DNA from: an uncultured Bacteroidales bacterium
GTDB lineage: Bacteria > Bacteroidota > Bacteroidia > Bacteroidales > Muribaculaceae
Length of the DNA: 43,345 nucleotides
Direction: 5' to 3'
NCBI GenBank assembly: GCA_947175245.1
Contig: CAMWLW010000013.1
Coordinates: 1 to 43,345, forward strand
In this document: piece by piece, positions 7,958 to 17,446 of the stretch
Position numbering within the stretch: the first letter of the stretch is position 1
Layout of the letters: every line of letters begins with the position of its first letter
Notes under the pieces: model-generated
Seen by the model: the letters and a program-made list of their open reading frames with translations, nothing else
Told to the model about the DNA's origin: nothing
Database searches by the model: none
Program-made: the position numbers and the translations under genes

Positions 7958-8092
7958 TATAGATACAGCTAAAACACTGAAATACCGAGCTTAATATCCA
8001 AATTATAATATTTTCAACAAAAAATATTTCAGCGATTGTGCAACTAATCGGCCATTTATGCGTCAAACAGTTAAACGATTCATCACAATGAT

Positions 8093-8755
8093 ATGATAAA
8101 GCTACACGATATTAACAAGACCTACCCTGGAGTCGTACCGCTACACGTGCTCAAAGATATCAACCTCGAGATAAAACGTGGCGAGCTGGTTTCGATTATG
8201 GGAGCTTCGGGCTCAGGCAAATCTACCCTGCTCAACATATTGGGAATACTTGACAACTATGATACAGGCGATTACTATCTAAACGGAACCCTCATCAAGA
8301 ATCTAAGTGAAAATCGTGCGGCCGAATTACGCAACAAGTTAATAGGCTTCGTGTTCCAGTCATTTAACCTCATAAGTTACAAAAACGCTGTAGAGAACGT
8401 CGCGCTACCGTTGTTTTATCAGGGTGTTTCACGTAAGAAACGTAACCGACTGGCTATGGAGCAACTTGAACGTATGGGATTGGCCGACAGGGCACACCAC
8501 CTGCCCGGTGAATTATCGGGCGGACAAAAGCAGCGTGTCGCCATAGCCCGGGCGCTGATAACCAATCCGGCTATCATTCTCGCCGACGAACCCACCGGTG
8601 CACTTGACAGTCAGACATCACGCGAGATGATGAACATATTCAGAGAACTGAACGCCGATAAGGGCATGACAATTGTTATTGTCACACATGACCCGGCTGT
8701 AGGAGAGCAGACCAACCGCATTATCAGAATTGTCGACGGACGCATAGTTAGCTGA
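8093..8755 (+). CDS. ABC transporter ATPase, MacB/LolD type
   Basis: The 220-residue stand-alone nucleotide-binding subunit has Walker A GASGSGKSTLL, a Q-loop (FVFQSFNLI), signature LSGGQKQRVAIARAL, Walker B IILADEPTGALD and the switch His in VTHD. The opening IKLHDINKTYPG and the GALDSQTSREMM segment place it with the MacB/LolD/FtsE group, which powers FtsX-like permeases that pump from the periplasm or extract lipoproteins. The gene sits 3 bp before the first permease and heads a five-gene run ending in TolC. This points to tripartite MacAB-TolC-type export rather than lipoprotein sorting. The substrate is unknown. No clear promoter box was found upstream. Confidence 0.95.
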   Translation: MIKLHDINKTYPGVVPLHVLKDINLEIKRGELVSIMGASGSGKSTLLNILGILDNYDTGDYYLNGTLIKNLSENRAAELRNKLIGFVFQSFNLISYKNAVENVALPLFYQGVSRKKRNRLAMEQLERMGLADRAHHLPGELSGGQKQRVAIARALITNPAIILADEPTGALDSQTSREMMNIFRELNADKGMTIVIVTHDPAVGEQTNRIIRIVDGRIVS

Positions 8756-8758
8756 ACC

Positions 8759-9982
8759 ATGCTTGACCTTATAAGAGAAATAATTCAGGTATTGAGTAAC
8801 AATAAGATGCGCACGGCCCTGACCGGACTGTCAGTGGCCTGGGGCATTTTTATGCTTATAATACTGCTGGGCATGTCGCGTGGAGTGTATAACTCGTTCA
8901 ACAGCGGTTTCATGGCTCAGGCATCAAACAGCATGCAGTTGTGGGGCGGCCTCACAGAGAAACCATATCACGGTTATAAGCAAGGACGTGCGATACAGCT
9001 CGAAAACGACGATGTCCCGGTTGTGACAGATATCGATAATCCGCATATCAAAAGTGCGATGCCTGTAATATACACGTCGGGAGTTACTATATCAACTCCG
9101 CGCGACTATATGACAGTTGGTAATATGGAAGGAGTCTACCCTGATTATCTGAAAGCTCAGGGACGCGAGATTGTTGTAGGACGGTTTATCAATGAGCTTG
9201 ACCTGAATGAGAATCGCAAGGTAATAGTAATGAATAAACGCAATGTCGGTCAATTGTTTAAATCGGCCGAAGATGCAGTCGGAGAATATGTCACGATTAA
9301 TGGGCTATCATTCCAGGTAATAGGTGTTTATTCCTCGGAATGGGGACAGGAGGTGTATCTGCCCTACACTACCGCACGTATGCTTAACGGATTCAGCGAC
9401 AACATCAGCTCCATGGTAGTCGAGGTGCAGAATATGTCGACTATTGAACAAGGTGAAGCTGCCGAACAATCGGTAAGAGAAGCACTGGGGCAGAAACACG
9501 ATTTTGCAAACGATGACCAATCGGCATTGTGGATATGGAACCGCTTCACACAGCACATGCAGATGTCGACCGGCCTCGGCATCCTGAACTATGCGATTTG
9601 GGTAATCGGTATATTCACGATGCTCTCGGGTATCATAGGCGTGAGTAACATCATGTTTGTATCGGTCAAGGAACGCACTCACGAGATTGGCATACGCCGC
9701 GCCATCGGAGCTCGTCCGCGATCTATATTGGGTCAGATAATCATGGAAAGCGTATTTATTACAGGATTCTTCGGATATATCGGAGTCGTGCTCGGTATCG
9801 GCGTTACCGAGCTGCTGAATAACATTTTTGCTGACAGCGATTTCCTCAAAGACCCTACCGTAACTGTTGCGATAGCATTACAGGTTACTGTTGTGCTTGT
9901 TATAGCCGGTAGCCTGGCCGGACTTTTCCCGGCATTGAAAGCACTTAAAGTCAAACCGGTCGAAGCCCTACGCACTGAATGA
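8759..9982 (+). CDS. MacB-like ABC permease, first of two
   Basis: The 407 residues have the MacB/FtsX layout. One N-terminal membrane helix (about 18-42) is followed by a large periplasmic MacB_PCD domain (about 45-270). Three C-terminal membrane helices (about 280-305, 325-360 and 370-395) belong to the FtsX domain, with the typical SVKERTHEIGIRRAIGA coupling helix. The end, LKVKPVEALRTE, is a family hallmark. It starts 3 bp after the ATPase and ends 1 bp before the second permease, so the two probably form a heterodimer with the ATPase on the inner membrane. MacB-type pumps act as molecular bellows that drive periplasmic substrates through TolC. Confidence 0.94.
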   Translation: MLDLIREIIQVLSNNKMRTALTGLSVAWGIFMLIILLGMSRGVYNSFNSGFMAQASNSMQLWGGLTEKPYHGYKQGRAIQLENDDVPVVTDIDNPHIKSAMPVIYTSGVTISTPRDYMTVGNMEGVYPDYLKAQGREIVVGRFINELDLNENRKVIVMNKRNVGQLFKSAEDAVGEYVTINGLSFQVIGVYSSEWGQEVYLPYTTARMLNGFSDNISSMVVEVQNMSTIEQGEAAEQSVREALGQKHDFANDDQSALWIWNRFTQHMQMSTGLGILNYAIWVIGIFTMLSGIIGVSNIMFVSVKERTHEIGIRRAIGARPRSILGQIIMESVFITGFFGYIGVVLGIGVTELLNNIFADSDFLKDPTVTVAIALQVTVVLVIAGSLAGLFPALKALKVKPVEALRTE

Positions 9983-9983
9983 T

Positions 9984-11234
9984 ATGAAAACAGCCATATT
10001 TGATATTGAAAACTGGCGCGAAATTGGTATGACGCTTGCCAAGAACAAGACGCGCACATTCCTGACTGCATTCGGCATATTTTGGGGTACGGCCATGCTT
10101 GCAATGCTATGGGGCGGTGCCCACGGTCTTGAAGATTTAATACGCCGTAATTTTGACGGATTTGCAACAAATACCGCTATCATGCAGCCAGGCCGTAGAA
10201 CGATTTCATGTAAAGGCTTTAATAAAGGCAGCTCGTGGAACATGACATATACTGATATCGATAATATTCGTAATACCATTGTGGGTATTAAAACTATTGT
10301 GCCTAGGATGAACAAACACGGATTGACTGTGTCGCACGGTACAAAATCAACATCAGCCACAATTAATGGTGAATCATCAGAATATTGCCAAATATTGGAA
10401 CCTACCATATATGAAGGTCGTTTTATAAATGAATCTGATGACCGCGAGGAACGTAAAGTTTGTGTTATCGGTAAACGTGTCGCCAATGATCTTTTCGGTG
10501 TCGGCTCACCAATCGGCGAATATGTATCGTTAGGCGGTATATATTATAAGGTTGTTGGTGTAGCAGGACAAACAAGTGATATTAATATTGGTGGTAAAAT
10601 TGATGAGTCGGTTATTATACCGGCTAAGACAATGATGCGCACGTTTAATCTTGGTGATAAAGTTGACGGCGCGTTAATGCTTGTTGATGACAATGTTAAA
10701 CCGTCATATCTTCTACCGCAAATTGAGAGGATCTTGTTCAGAAATCATGCTGTCGATATTGACGACCATAATGCGCTGTTTTTCTTTGATATATCCGAAC
10801 AATTTGCTATGGTTGACAATCTATTTATAGGCATTTCACTGTTAGCGCTGTTTGTTGGATGCGGGTCGTTGCTCGCAGGCATTATCGAAGTAGGCAATAT
10901 CATGTGGGTCATTGTCAAGGAACGCACACAGGAGATAGGTGTGAGACGTGCGATTGGTGCGAAGCCTATAGATATCACGACCCAAATACTGTCGGAAGGC
11001 GTCGTACTGACTTTTATAGCCGGTTTTGCAGGAATAACTTTTGCGGTAGCCGCCTTACATGTGGCGCAGATTCTTACAACCAATGAGGTGTCGACACCGG
11101 CCTTCCAGCTCAGTTTCAGACAGGCGGTAATGATTGTATCGACATTCGTAATCTTCGGAACTATGGCCGGATTGATACCTGCACGTAAAGCCATGAAGAT
11201 AAAGCCAGTAGAAGCTATGAGAGAAAACAACTGA
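9984..11234 (+). CDS. MacB-like ABC permease, second of two
   Basis: At 416 residues it has the same architecture as its neighbour: an N-terminal helix (about 25-45), a periplasmic domain (about 50-275), and three C-terminal helices around VIVKERTQEIGVRRAIGAK, ending MKIKPVEAMREN. The two permeases are clearly paralogues, probably forming a heterodimeric channel. The part encoding the periplasmic domain (about 10.2-10.75 kb) is visibly more AT-rich than the rest. Two samples I counted (10261-10310 and 10561-10620) are both about 32% GC, against roughly half elsewhere. This suggests recombination or relaxed selection in the substrate-contacting domain. The membrane-fusion gene follows after 30 bp. 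Confidence 0.93.
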   Translation: MKTAIFDIENWREIGMTLAKNKTRTFLTAFGIFWGTAMLAMLWGGAHGLEDLIRRNFDGFATNTAIMQPGRRTISCKGFNKGSSWNMTYTDIDNIRNTIVGIKTIVPRMNKHGLTVSHGTKSTSATINGESSEYCQILEPTIYEGRFINESDDREERKVCVIGKRVANDLFGVGSPIGEYVSLGGIYYKVVGVAGQTSDINIGGKIDESVIIPAKTMMRTFNLGDKVDGALMLVDDNVKPSYLLPQIERILFRNHAVDIDDHNALFFFDISEQFAMVDNLFIGISLLALFVGCGSLLAGIIEVGNIMWVIVKERTQEIGVRRAIGAKPIDITTQILSEGVVLTFIAGFAGITFAVAALHVAQILTTNEVSTPAFQLSFRQAVMIVSTFVIFGTMAGLIPARKAMKIKPVEAMRENN

Positions 11235-11264
11235 TATGATAAATAATTGAAAATTTGATATACA

Positions 11265-12359
11265 ATGAAGCGTATCTTTAAAATTGTACTATGGGTTATT
11301 ATAATAGCAGTGTTCCTTGGAACATTTGTATACCTGTTTAATAACTCTCGTTCTAAAGAAGTGAATTATCAGGAAGTGTCACCGACCATCAGTAACATCA
11401 TGCGTACAAGCGTGCTGACTGGTAAGATCGAGCCCCGAGATGAGATCGAGATTAAACCTCAGATTTCGGGAATCATTGCCGAGATTAACGTTGAACCGGG
11501 TGATGAAGTGAGAGAAGGTGATGTGATTGCACGCATCAAGGTTATTCCCGACGAGCAGTCGCTGTCTACCGCTCAGAACCGTGTAGCTGTCGCTGAGCTC
11601 GATCTCGAGGAAAAACGCCTCGCCTATGAGCGCACAAAAGTTCTATATGAAAAGAAGTTTGAAAGCCGCGAAAAATATGAACAAGACCTCACGGCTTATC
11701 AACGGTCGACACAGGAGCTCGATGCAGCCCGCGACCAGCTGTCGATCATTAAAGACGGTGTGTCAAACACCAATGCACAGCAAAGTAACACATTAGTCAG
11801 GGCTACGATCACCGGCCTGGTGCTTGAAGTTCCGGTTAAAGTCGGTAGTTCGGTAATTCAGGCTAACACCATGAACGACGGTACAACTATTGCCAAGATA
11901 GCCGATATGAATGATCTGCTATTTAAAGGCAAAGTCGATGAAACCGAGGTGGGCCGTCTGAGTGAAGGCATGAGCATGAATATCGTTATCGGTGCTATAC
12001 CCGACAATGTCCTCGAGGCAAATATTGAGAAAATATCACCTATTGCCACTGAAGAAAACGGCGCCAACACGTTTGAGCTGAAAGCGGCCATAGAACATAA
12101 TGATAATCTGAAATTACGCGCAGGCTACAGCGCCAATGCAACAGTAACACTGAGCAAGGCCGACAGTGTTCTCGTTATTCCTGAGAGCGTTATCGAATTT
12201 TCGGGTGACAGTTCGTTTGTATATGTCGTTGTTCCGGGTGATAAAGTCACTTATGACCGTCAACCCGTAACTCTCGGACTGAGCGACGGCGTTAATGTCG
12301 AAGTCAAATCAGACAATCTGACTACCGATAGCCGACTGAGAGGTAATCAAATCAAATAA
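11265..12359 (+). CDS. Membrane-fusion (HlyD/MacA-type) periplasmic adaptor
   Basis: The 364-residue protein is anchored by an N-terminal helix (about 5-26). The first half of a lipoyl/barrel-sandwich domain (IKPQISGIIAEINVEPGDEV, about 63-82) leads into an alpha-helical hairpin (about 100-155) rich in E, K, R and Q. The second lipoyl half (ATITGLVLEVPVKVGSSV) is followed by beta-barrel and membrane-proximal domains. It bridges the two permeases and the TolC protein encoded downstream. The C-terminal end (after about 345) is short and polar. Spacing to both neighbours is tight (30 and 7 bp). Confidence 0.94.
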   Translation: MKRIFKIVLWVIIIAVFLGTFVYLFNNSRSKEVNYQEVSPTISNIMRTSVLTGKIEPRDEIEIKPQISGIIAEINVEPGDEVREGDVIARIKVIPDEQSLSTAQNRVAVAELDLEEKRLAYERTKVLYEKKFESREKYEQDLTAYQRSTQELDAARDQLSIIKDGVSNTNAQQSNTLVRATITGLVLEVPVKVGSSVIQANTMNDGTTIAKIADMNDLLFKGKVDETEVGRLSEGMSMNIVIGAIPDNVLEANIEKISPIATEENGANTFELKAAIEHNDNLKLRAGYSANATVTLSKADSVLVIPESVIEFSGDSSFVYVVVPGDKVTYDRQPVTLGLSDGVNVEVKSDNLTTDSRLRGNQIK

Positions 12360-12366
12360 TCTGACT

Positions 12367-13665
12367 ATGAATATATATAGCAAGATACTGGTTGCAGGCC
12401 TGTTATCAGTCTCGGTTGATGTTGTAGCCGAGACTTGGGATCTGCAACAGTGCATTGACTATGCACTGGAACATAACATTGAGGTTAAACTCAGAGAACA
12501 GGATGTAGAGTCAGGTAGATTACAGGTTGACGACGCACGTCACGTCTTTTTACCCCAGATCAGTGCCAGTGCCTCGCAGTCGTTCAACTTCGGCCGCGGC
12601 CTGACATCTGAAAACACCTATGCTAACCGCAACACGTCGAGCTTTCAGGCCGGTGCTCAATTCTCATTGCCGATATTCAGCGGTCTGCGCAATAGACGCA
12701 CTCTCGAGCAATCGAAATTAAATCTGCGCCAGATTACATACCAGCTCGAGCAAGTGCGTGACAATATCACGCTGAATGTCATTGCACAATACCTGCAAGT
12801 TCTATATACCAAAGAGGTCAGTGCAAGTGCTCAAAACCAGGTTCAGTTGTCAACCGTGGAACTTGAACGGCGACAGTCACTCGCCCAGGCCGGAAAGATT
12901 GCCGAGATAGAAGTGCTCGAGGCTGAGTCACAGCTTGCTCAGGATAAACTAACTCTCGTAAACGCCCAAAATGATTACCGACTCGCAGTGCTGGAACTGA
13001 CTCAATTGTTACAGCTCGATAGCGCTGATAACTTTGAAGTTGCTGAACTCGCTGACTCACAGCCTATGATACCGAGCGCTATGTCAGTCTATGAGAGCGC
13101 TACGGGTATCAATAGCGGTGTGAAAGCCGCCGATGCACAAATAGAAGTCGCCGATGCAGCCATAAAGGTTGCACAGAGCGGATACGTGCCTACATTGTCT
13201 ATGAATGGTGGTACAGGCAGCAGCTATTATAAACTTAACGGTATAGACAACATGGCTTTCGGCAAGCAGTTCAGAGAGAATTTCAGCACATATATAGGTT
13301 TTTCGCTCAATATCCCGATATTCGACGCACTGAACACCCGCACTGCAGTTAAGCGTGCGCGGGTACAGTCACTATCTGCACGTCTGCAGGCCGACCAGGT
13401 AAGGAGCGACCTTTATAAAGCAATTCAACAGGCTCATGTACAAGCCACCGGAGCACAGGATAAATATCAGACTGCTGTTATATCGTGCATGGCGGCCGAG
13501 GTATCGTTTAACGCAATGAGTGAGAAATATAATCTCGGGCGAGCAACATCGACCGAATATGAGCAGGCCAAGACAAATTACTTTACCACCCAAATTCAGA
13601 AGATACAGGCTCAATACGAGTATATGCTACGATACCGGATTCTTGATTTCTATCGCAATCATTAA
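12367..13665 (+). CDS. TolC-family outer-membrane exit duct of the efflux operon
   Basis: The 432-residue protein has a signal peptide (about 1-21, cleavage near VVAE). The mature part opens WDLQQCIDYALEHNIEVKL, the standard first TolC helix. Two OEP repeats follow: coiled-coil helices about 130-215 and 340-425, with porin-strand regions (FGRGLTSENTYANRN, FSLNIPIFDALNTRTAVKRA). It lies 7 bp after the fusion protein and is followed by a terminator at 13688-13722, completing an ATPase-permease-permease-adaptor-duct operon. It is distinct from the TolC protein at the start of the window: the two share only fold-level motifs. Confidence 0.95.
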   Translation: MNIYSKILVAGLLSVSVDVVAETWDLQQCIDYALEHNIEVKLREQDVESGRLQVDDARHVFLPQISASASQSFNFGRGLTSENTYANRNTSSFQAGAQFSLPIFSGLRNRRTLEQSKLNLRQITYQLEQVRDNITLNVIAQYLQVLYTKEVSASAQNQVQLSTVELERRQSLAQAGKIAEIEVLEAESQLAQDKLTLVNAQNDYRLAVLELTQLLQLDSADNFEVAELADSQPMIPSAMSVYESATGINSGVKAADAQIEVADAAIKVAQSGYVPTLSMNGGTGSSYYKLNGIDNMAFGKQFRENFSTYIGFSLNIPIFDALNTRTAVKRARVQSLSARLQADQVRSDLYKAIQQAHVQATGAQDKYQTAVISCMAAEVSFNAMSEKYNLGRATSTEYEQAKTNYFTTQIQKIQAQYEYMLRYRILDFYRNH

Positions 13666-13687
13666 TCAACAATACATTTTAATTGGG

Positions 13688-13722
13688 AAGGCAGCCGGCA
13701 TCGTCAGCTGCCTTTCGCTTTA
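13688..13722 (+). terminator. Terminator of the efflux operon
   Basis: AAGGCAGC (13688-13695) pairs with GCTGCCTT (13707-13714) around a loop of 11. It is followed by TTCGCTTTAA, a modest T-rich tract, 22 bp after the TolC stop codon. Confidence 0.72.
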
Positions 13723-13772
13723 ATCAAGCAGTAGTTCTTCAAAAATTTATGTAAAGAATAAATTGTCAACAT

Positions 13773-13803
13773 TTTGTAATATTCTTAGAATTTTCTATCT
13801 TTG
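13773..13803 (+). promoter_or_regulatory. Consensus promoter for the Crp/Fnr-type gene
   Basis: TTTG (13773-13776), 19 bp, then TATCTTTG (13796-13803) matches the Bacteroidetes primary-sigma consensus fully. The predicted leader is about 105 nt and AT-rich. I see no strong hairpin in it. Confidence 0.82.
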
Positions 13804-13915
13804 TAAAAATTCTTGGTATATAATTCATTTAAGTGAGTGAATTGTATTATATTTCTTTCCGCAACTAATTGAATCTTTGCAACATAGTGTATGCTAAAAA
13901 ACATAATTATAAGGC

Positions 13916-14620
13916 ATGGTAAAATTTAAGAGTGCACTTGAAAAGGTCATAAGTGAAGACCTTGCCGACATTTGGGCAATATTGGAGGAAGACCAAAAGC
14001 GAAGAATAATTGATGCTTTTGAACTGCACGAATTTAAAAAGAATCAACTTATATATGCTGAAAACGAGACACCCGAGTATTTGTGGATACTTTTAAAAGG
14101 TAAAGTGAAAATCTACAAAGACGGTATGGGTGGTCGCGCTCAGATTTTGCGTCTTATTCGCCCGGTTCAATATTTCGGTTACCGCGCTTATTTTGCCAAT
14201 GAGCCTTATGTTTCAAGTGCCGCTGCATTTGAGCCGTCTACACTCGGATCACTGCCAATGCACTTTGTCAAGGAGCTGATGAATGAAAACAGCAAGCTGA
14301 TGTGGTTTTTCATTCATGAGTTATCACGTAACCTCGGCGGTTCTGATACAAAAATTGTGAGTCTCACACAAAAACATATTCGCGGACGTCTTGCCGATGC
14401 GTTACTCGTGCTTATCGAGAACTACGGTTATGAAGATGATGACTCGACTCTGCGCATATACATGGCACGTGAGGATTTAGCCAGCCTGTCAAACATGACG
14501 ACAAGCAATGCCATACGTACACTATCACTTTTTGTAGCAGAGAAAATCATTACCGTCGACGGTCGCCGAATCAGAATTCTAAACGAGCCGATGCTGCGTA
14601 AGATTTCAAAGTTCGGTTAA
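13916..14620 (+). CDS. Crp/Fnr-family transcription regulator
   Basis: The 234-residue protein has an N-terminal cyclic-nucleotide-binding-type beta barrel (about 30-120, LIYAENETPEYLWILLKGKV and the following YFGYRAYFANEPYVSSA). A dimerisation helix (about 128-150) precedes a C-terminal winged HTH (about 155-230, MAREDLASLSNMTTSNAIRTLSLF). There is no cysteine in the protein, so it cannot hold an Fnr-type iron-sulfur cluster. The glycine/arginine signature of a true cAMP pocket is not evident either, so the ligand is unknown. It is transcribed alone from the promoter at 13773-13803. Its stop overlaps the stop of the convergent menE in a shared TTAA. Confidence 0.9.
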   Translation: MVKFKSALEKVISEDLADIWAILEEDQKRRIIDAFELHEFKKNQLIYAENETPEYLWILLKGKVKIYKDGMGGRAQILRLIRPVQYFGYRAYFANEPYVSSAAAFEPSTLGSLPMHFVKELMNENSKLMWFFIHELSRNLGGSDTKIVSLTQKHIRGRLADALLVLIENYGYEDDDSTLRIYMAREDLASLSNMTTSNAIRTLSLFVAEKIITVDGRRIRILNEPMLRKISKFG

Positions 14621-15564
14621 CGACGAATTACTTTACCTGAATCGGTACGATTAAATGACTTTACGAACAAGACCTTGCGAGGCAACTCGTGAGGTCTTAA
14701 TATTTCTGACAGGCCGGCAATGAGTTCGGCTGTGTCAAACTCTTCGCCCTCGATATACAATGCCACAACCTGCCCCCACTTATCGTCAGCAACAGGGGCA
14801 ATGTAAAAGCAACGATCGAGACAATTACTTATCTTCTGCTCGACAAGCTCGGGATGAACTTTAAGACCACCTGTAATGATGACATTGTCATGACGCCCAA
14901 GCCACTCAAACGAGCTGTCATCAATCAAATTAACGACATCGTTGGTTGTCAACGAGCCGAATGACTGTACCGACGAGTTTACCACAAGGCATGAGCGGTT
15001 GTCGACAGTGAATGTATAGCCCGGTAGTGCGTGATATGTCACGTCATTACCCGATATATTTTTTAATGCCACGTGACTGCATGTCTCGGTCATCCCGTAG
15101 GTTGAGTATGCGTTAAGGCCTGTCGACATGATGTGTGAAATCTGCTGCTGTGATAAAGGAGCACCACCGATAATAACATTTCGAAATTTATTGATAACGC
15201 TATTCTTTATGAGACCTTGCAATTGGGACGGAACGATAGCAATGAGGTCGATGTCGTCATATCTGATAGCAGCAGGTTTGTTAGATGGACGCTCCATGTA
15301 TAGTGTGGCGCCTGATTCCAAAGCGCGCACAATCATCATCTTGCCGGCAATGTAATCGGCCGACAGCGGGCAAACGAGTATTGACGAGCTGTTTATATCG
15401 AAAAAACGGCAAGTTGACAGCGCCGAAGCTTTCATATCGGCTTTAAGCAGCTTTATAGCTTTGGGTGCTGACGTTGAGCCCGACGTATGTGCTGTTATAT
15501 AATCGGACGAGTCGTTCCACTGTTCAAGGAACGATTCAGTAGCCTTGTCATCGTAATAAATCAT
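14617..15564 (-). CDS. menE: o-Succinylbenzoate-CoA ligase (menaquinone synthesis)
   Basis: MenE activates o-succinylbenzoate with ATP and CoA, making the substrate of MenB. The 315-residue protein has the adenylate-forming motifs: P-loop TSGSTSAPKAIKL, STYGMTETCSH (A5), GRHDNVIITGGLKVHPE (hinge, A8), and a C-terminal DSGKVIRR holding the A10 lysine. It is shorter than the 450-residue proteobacterial enzymes and lacks part of the N-terminal subdomain, as in other Bacteroidales. I start it at 15564 because this ATG overlaps the menC stop (ATGA). The in-frame ATG at 15591 would push 30 bases into menC. It is the last gene of the fur-purA-menDBCE run. Confidence 0.9.
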   Translation of the reverse strand: MIYYDDKATESFLEQWNDSSDYITAHTSGSTSAPKAIKLLKADMKASALSTCRFFDINSSSILVCPLSADYIAGKMMIVRALESGATLYMERPSNKPAAIRYDDIDLIAIVPSQLQGLIKNSVINKFRNVIIGGAPLSQQQISHIMSTGLNAYSTYGMTETCSHVALKNISGNDVTYHALPGYTFTVDNRSCLVVNSSVQSFGSLTTNDVVNLIDDSSFEWLGRHDNVIITGGLKVHPELVEQKISNCLDRCFYIAPVADDKWGQVVALYIEGEEFDTAELIAGLSEILRPHELPRKVLFVKSFNRTDSGKVIRR

Positions 15565-16610
15565 GTGAATGTAAGCTGACCGATGTTCCATTCACGGCTG
15601 TTATCGTAAGCTAAGGCGGCATCACGAACCACAAGCGGTGACGGTATATTATTAGTATATAGCCCCCCGGTACCGAGCCCCTGAGGCACGTTCACATTCT
15701 TAGATACCGCCCACTGTGCAATGGCGTTCAGACCGATATTGGACTCGAGTGCCGATGTAGCCCACCACTTTATCTCGCGGTCGGCGGCATCTTTAATCCA
15801 GCCGTCACAAGTCGAGAATGAGCCGTGGAGTGAAGGTTTCAGTATGATGTACTGCGGCATCGTTGCGTCAAGCAGGTAGCAGCGCTGATCATAGTTCATT
15901 GTACCGATAAGTTCCTCGTCGAGGGCGATAGGAATTGGCGAGCATCGTGTTATTTCGCGCATCTGCTTCCACTGCCCCTGACGTATGGGCTGCTCGATCG
16001 AGTGTATGTCATAGCGTGCAAGGCGCTCGAGGCGATGCAGAGCGTCACTCGGACTCATACTGCCGTTAGCGTCTAATCTTATCTGAAGATTAGACGCACT
16101 ATAGCAATCACGTATATACCTGATCAAGTCGAGTTCGCGCTCAAAATCAATACCGCCTATCTTGATTTTGATGCACTTGAAGCCGTCACCGACTTTTTGG
16201 TCAAGCCGCGACTTCATTGTATCAAAATCGCCCATCCACACGAGGCCGTTAATCGGAATCGCCGTCTCGCCGCTCAACCAGACATCAGAATCGAAGATAC
16301 GGAATTGTCCGCCCGTAGCGAGGTCACGAATAGCTGTCTCCAGGCCAAAACGTAAAGAGGACTCTTTCACATCGTCAATATCGATTGAATTGATATTGCG
16401 GCAGATATTTTTTAGCCTGTCTTCATAATCAGGCGTATCATCTGCGCCAAGTCCCCGGAAGACAGCACACTCCCCCACTCCATAGACATCAGGGCTGTCG
16501 GTATCAAAGACTTTAATAAAATATGTCTCTTTGACAGTCATCGATTGCCGCGATGTTATGGCGACAAAGTTGAAGTGCAGGTCGTAACGGCAGTATTGAG
16601 CTTTAAGCAT
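15561..16610 (-). CDS. menC: o-Succinylbenzoate synthase (enolase superfamily)
   Basis: MenC dehydrates SHCHC to o-succinylbenzoate. The 349 residues show the enolase-superfamily layout: a capping N-terminal domain (about 1-120) and a barrel with the catalytic KxK at Lys148/Lys150 (KIKIGG), metal ligands Asp180 (RLDANG), Glu206 (SIEQP) and Asp231 (ALDEE), and Lys258 (ILKPS). All the expected catalytic residues are present. Its ATG shares one base with the menB stop (TGATG) and its stop overlaps the menE start, so the three are translationally coupled. The dipeptide-epimerase alternative is unlikely in this context. Confidence 0.94.
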   Translation of the reverse strand: MLKAQYCRYDLHFNFVAITSRQSMTVKETYFIKVFDTDSPDVYGVGECAVFRGLGADDTPDYEDRLKNICRNINSIDIDDVKESSLRFGLETAIRDLATGGQFRIFDSDVWLSGETAIPINGLVWMGDFDTMKSRLDQKVGDGFKCIKIKIGGIDFERELDLIRYIRDCYSASNLQIRLDANGSMSPSDALHRLERLARYDIHSIEQPIRQGQWKQMREITRCSPIPIALDEELIGTMNYDQRCYLLDATMPQYIILKPSLHGSFSTCDGWIKDAADREIKWWATSALESNIGLNAIAQWAVSKNVNVPQGLGTGGLYTNNIPSPLVVRDAALAYDNSREWNIGQLTFT

Positions 16611-17434
16611 CAGCCGGGAAATTTCTGGAACTGGTCAAAGTCTGGGTCTCGTTTCTCGAGAAATGCATTTTTACCCTCTTGAGCCTCGGCCATGAGATAG
16701 TACATCAGTGTAGCGTCGCCGGCAAACTCCATCAGACCGCGCTGTCCGTCAAGCTCGGCATTCAAACCTCGCTTAATCATGCGCACGGCCATCGGGCTAC
16801 GCTTGCAAATTGTCTCACACCACTCAACGGTCTCATCCTCGAGACGGTCAAACGGAACGACTGCATTAATCATACCCATGTCAAGTGCCTCCTGAGCAGT
16901 GTACTGACGGCACAGGAACCAAATCTCACGTGCCTTTTTCTGACCTACACATCGTGCAAGATAGCTTGAACCGAAACCGGCGTCAAAGCTGCCTACCTTG
17001 GGGCCCGTCTGACCGAAACGAGCATTTTCACTCGCAATAGTCAGGTCACAAACTACCTGTAGCACATTGCCGCCACCTATAGAATAGCCGTTAACCATAG
17101 CAATAACAGGCTTTGGCAGTGAGCGGATAGCCTTGTGCAGGTCGAGCACGTTAAGACGCGGCATGCCGCCCTCGTCGATATATCCACCGATGCCCTTTAC
17201 GCGCTGGTCACCACCCGAGCAGAATGCCTTGTCTCCGGCTCCGGTCAGTATCACGACTCGGATGTCGGGGGCTTCGCGGCAGTAGTTGACGGCGTCAAGC
17301 ATCTCACGGTTTGTAAGGGGGCGGAACGCATTATAAACCTCGGGACGGTTAATAGTAATTTTTGCAATCTGGTTATATTGCTCAAAGAGAATATCGGTAT
17401 AATTCTTTATGGTTTTCCAGCTACGTTTTTCCAT
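16610..17434 (-). CDS. menB: 1,4-Dihydroxy-2-naphthoyl-CoA synthase
   Basis: MenB performs the Dieckmann ring closure of o-succinylbenzoyl-CoA. The 274-residue crotonase-fold protein has [12 protein letters not shown] near the N terminus, the oxyanion-hole segments [11 protein letters not shown] and [19 protein letters not shown], and [16 protein letters not shown]. The last is diagnostic of MenB (Asp in VGSFDAG) rather than of an enoyl-CoA hydratase. It lies 12 bp downstream of menD and overlaps menC by one base. Its C terminus (KFPG) is typical of the family. Confidence 0.96.
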   Translation of the reverse strand: MEKRSWKTIKNYTDILFEQYNQIAKITINRPEVYNAFRPLTNREMLDAVNYCREAPDIRVVILTGAGDKAFCSGGDQRVKGIGGYIDEGGMPRLNVLDLHKAIRSLPKPVIAMVNGYSIGGGNVLQVVCDLTIASENARFGQTGPKVGSFDAGFGSSYLARCVGQKKAREIWFLCRQYTAQEALDMGMINAVVPFDRLEDETVEWCETICKRSPMAVRMIKRGLNAELDGQRGLMEFAGDATLMYYLMAEAQEGKNAFLEKRDPDFDQFQKFPG

Positions 17435-17446
17435 AAAATATATATT

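Noticed and set aside
15565..15591. ATG at 15591 for menE
   Set aside because: It lies inside menC. The ATG at 15564 gives the usual ATGA overlap and matches the family N terminus better.
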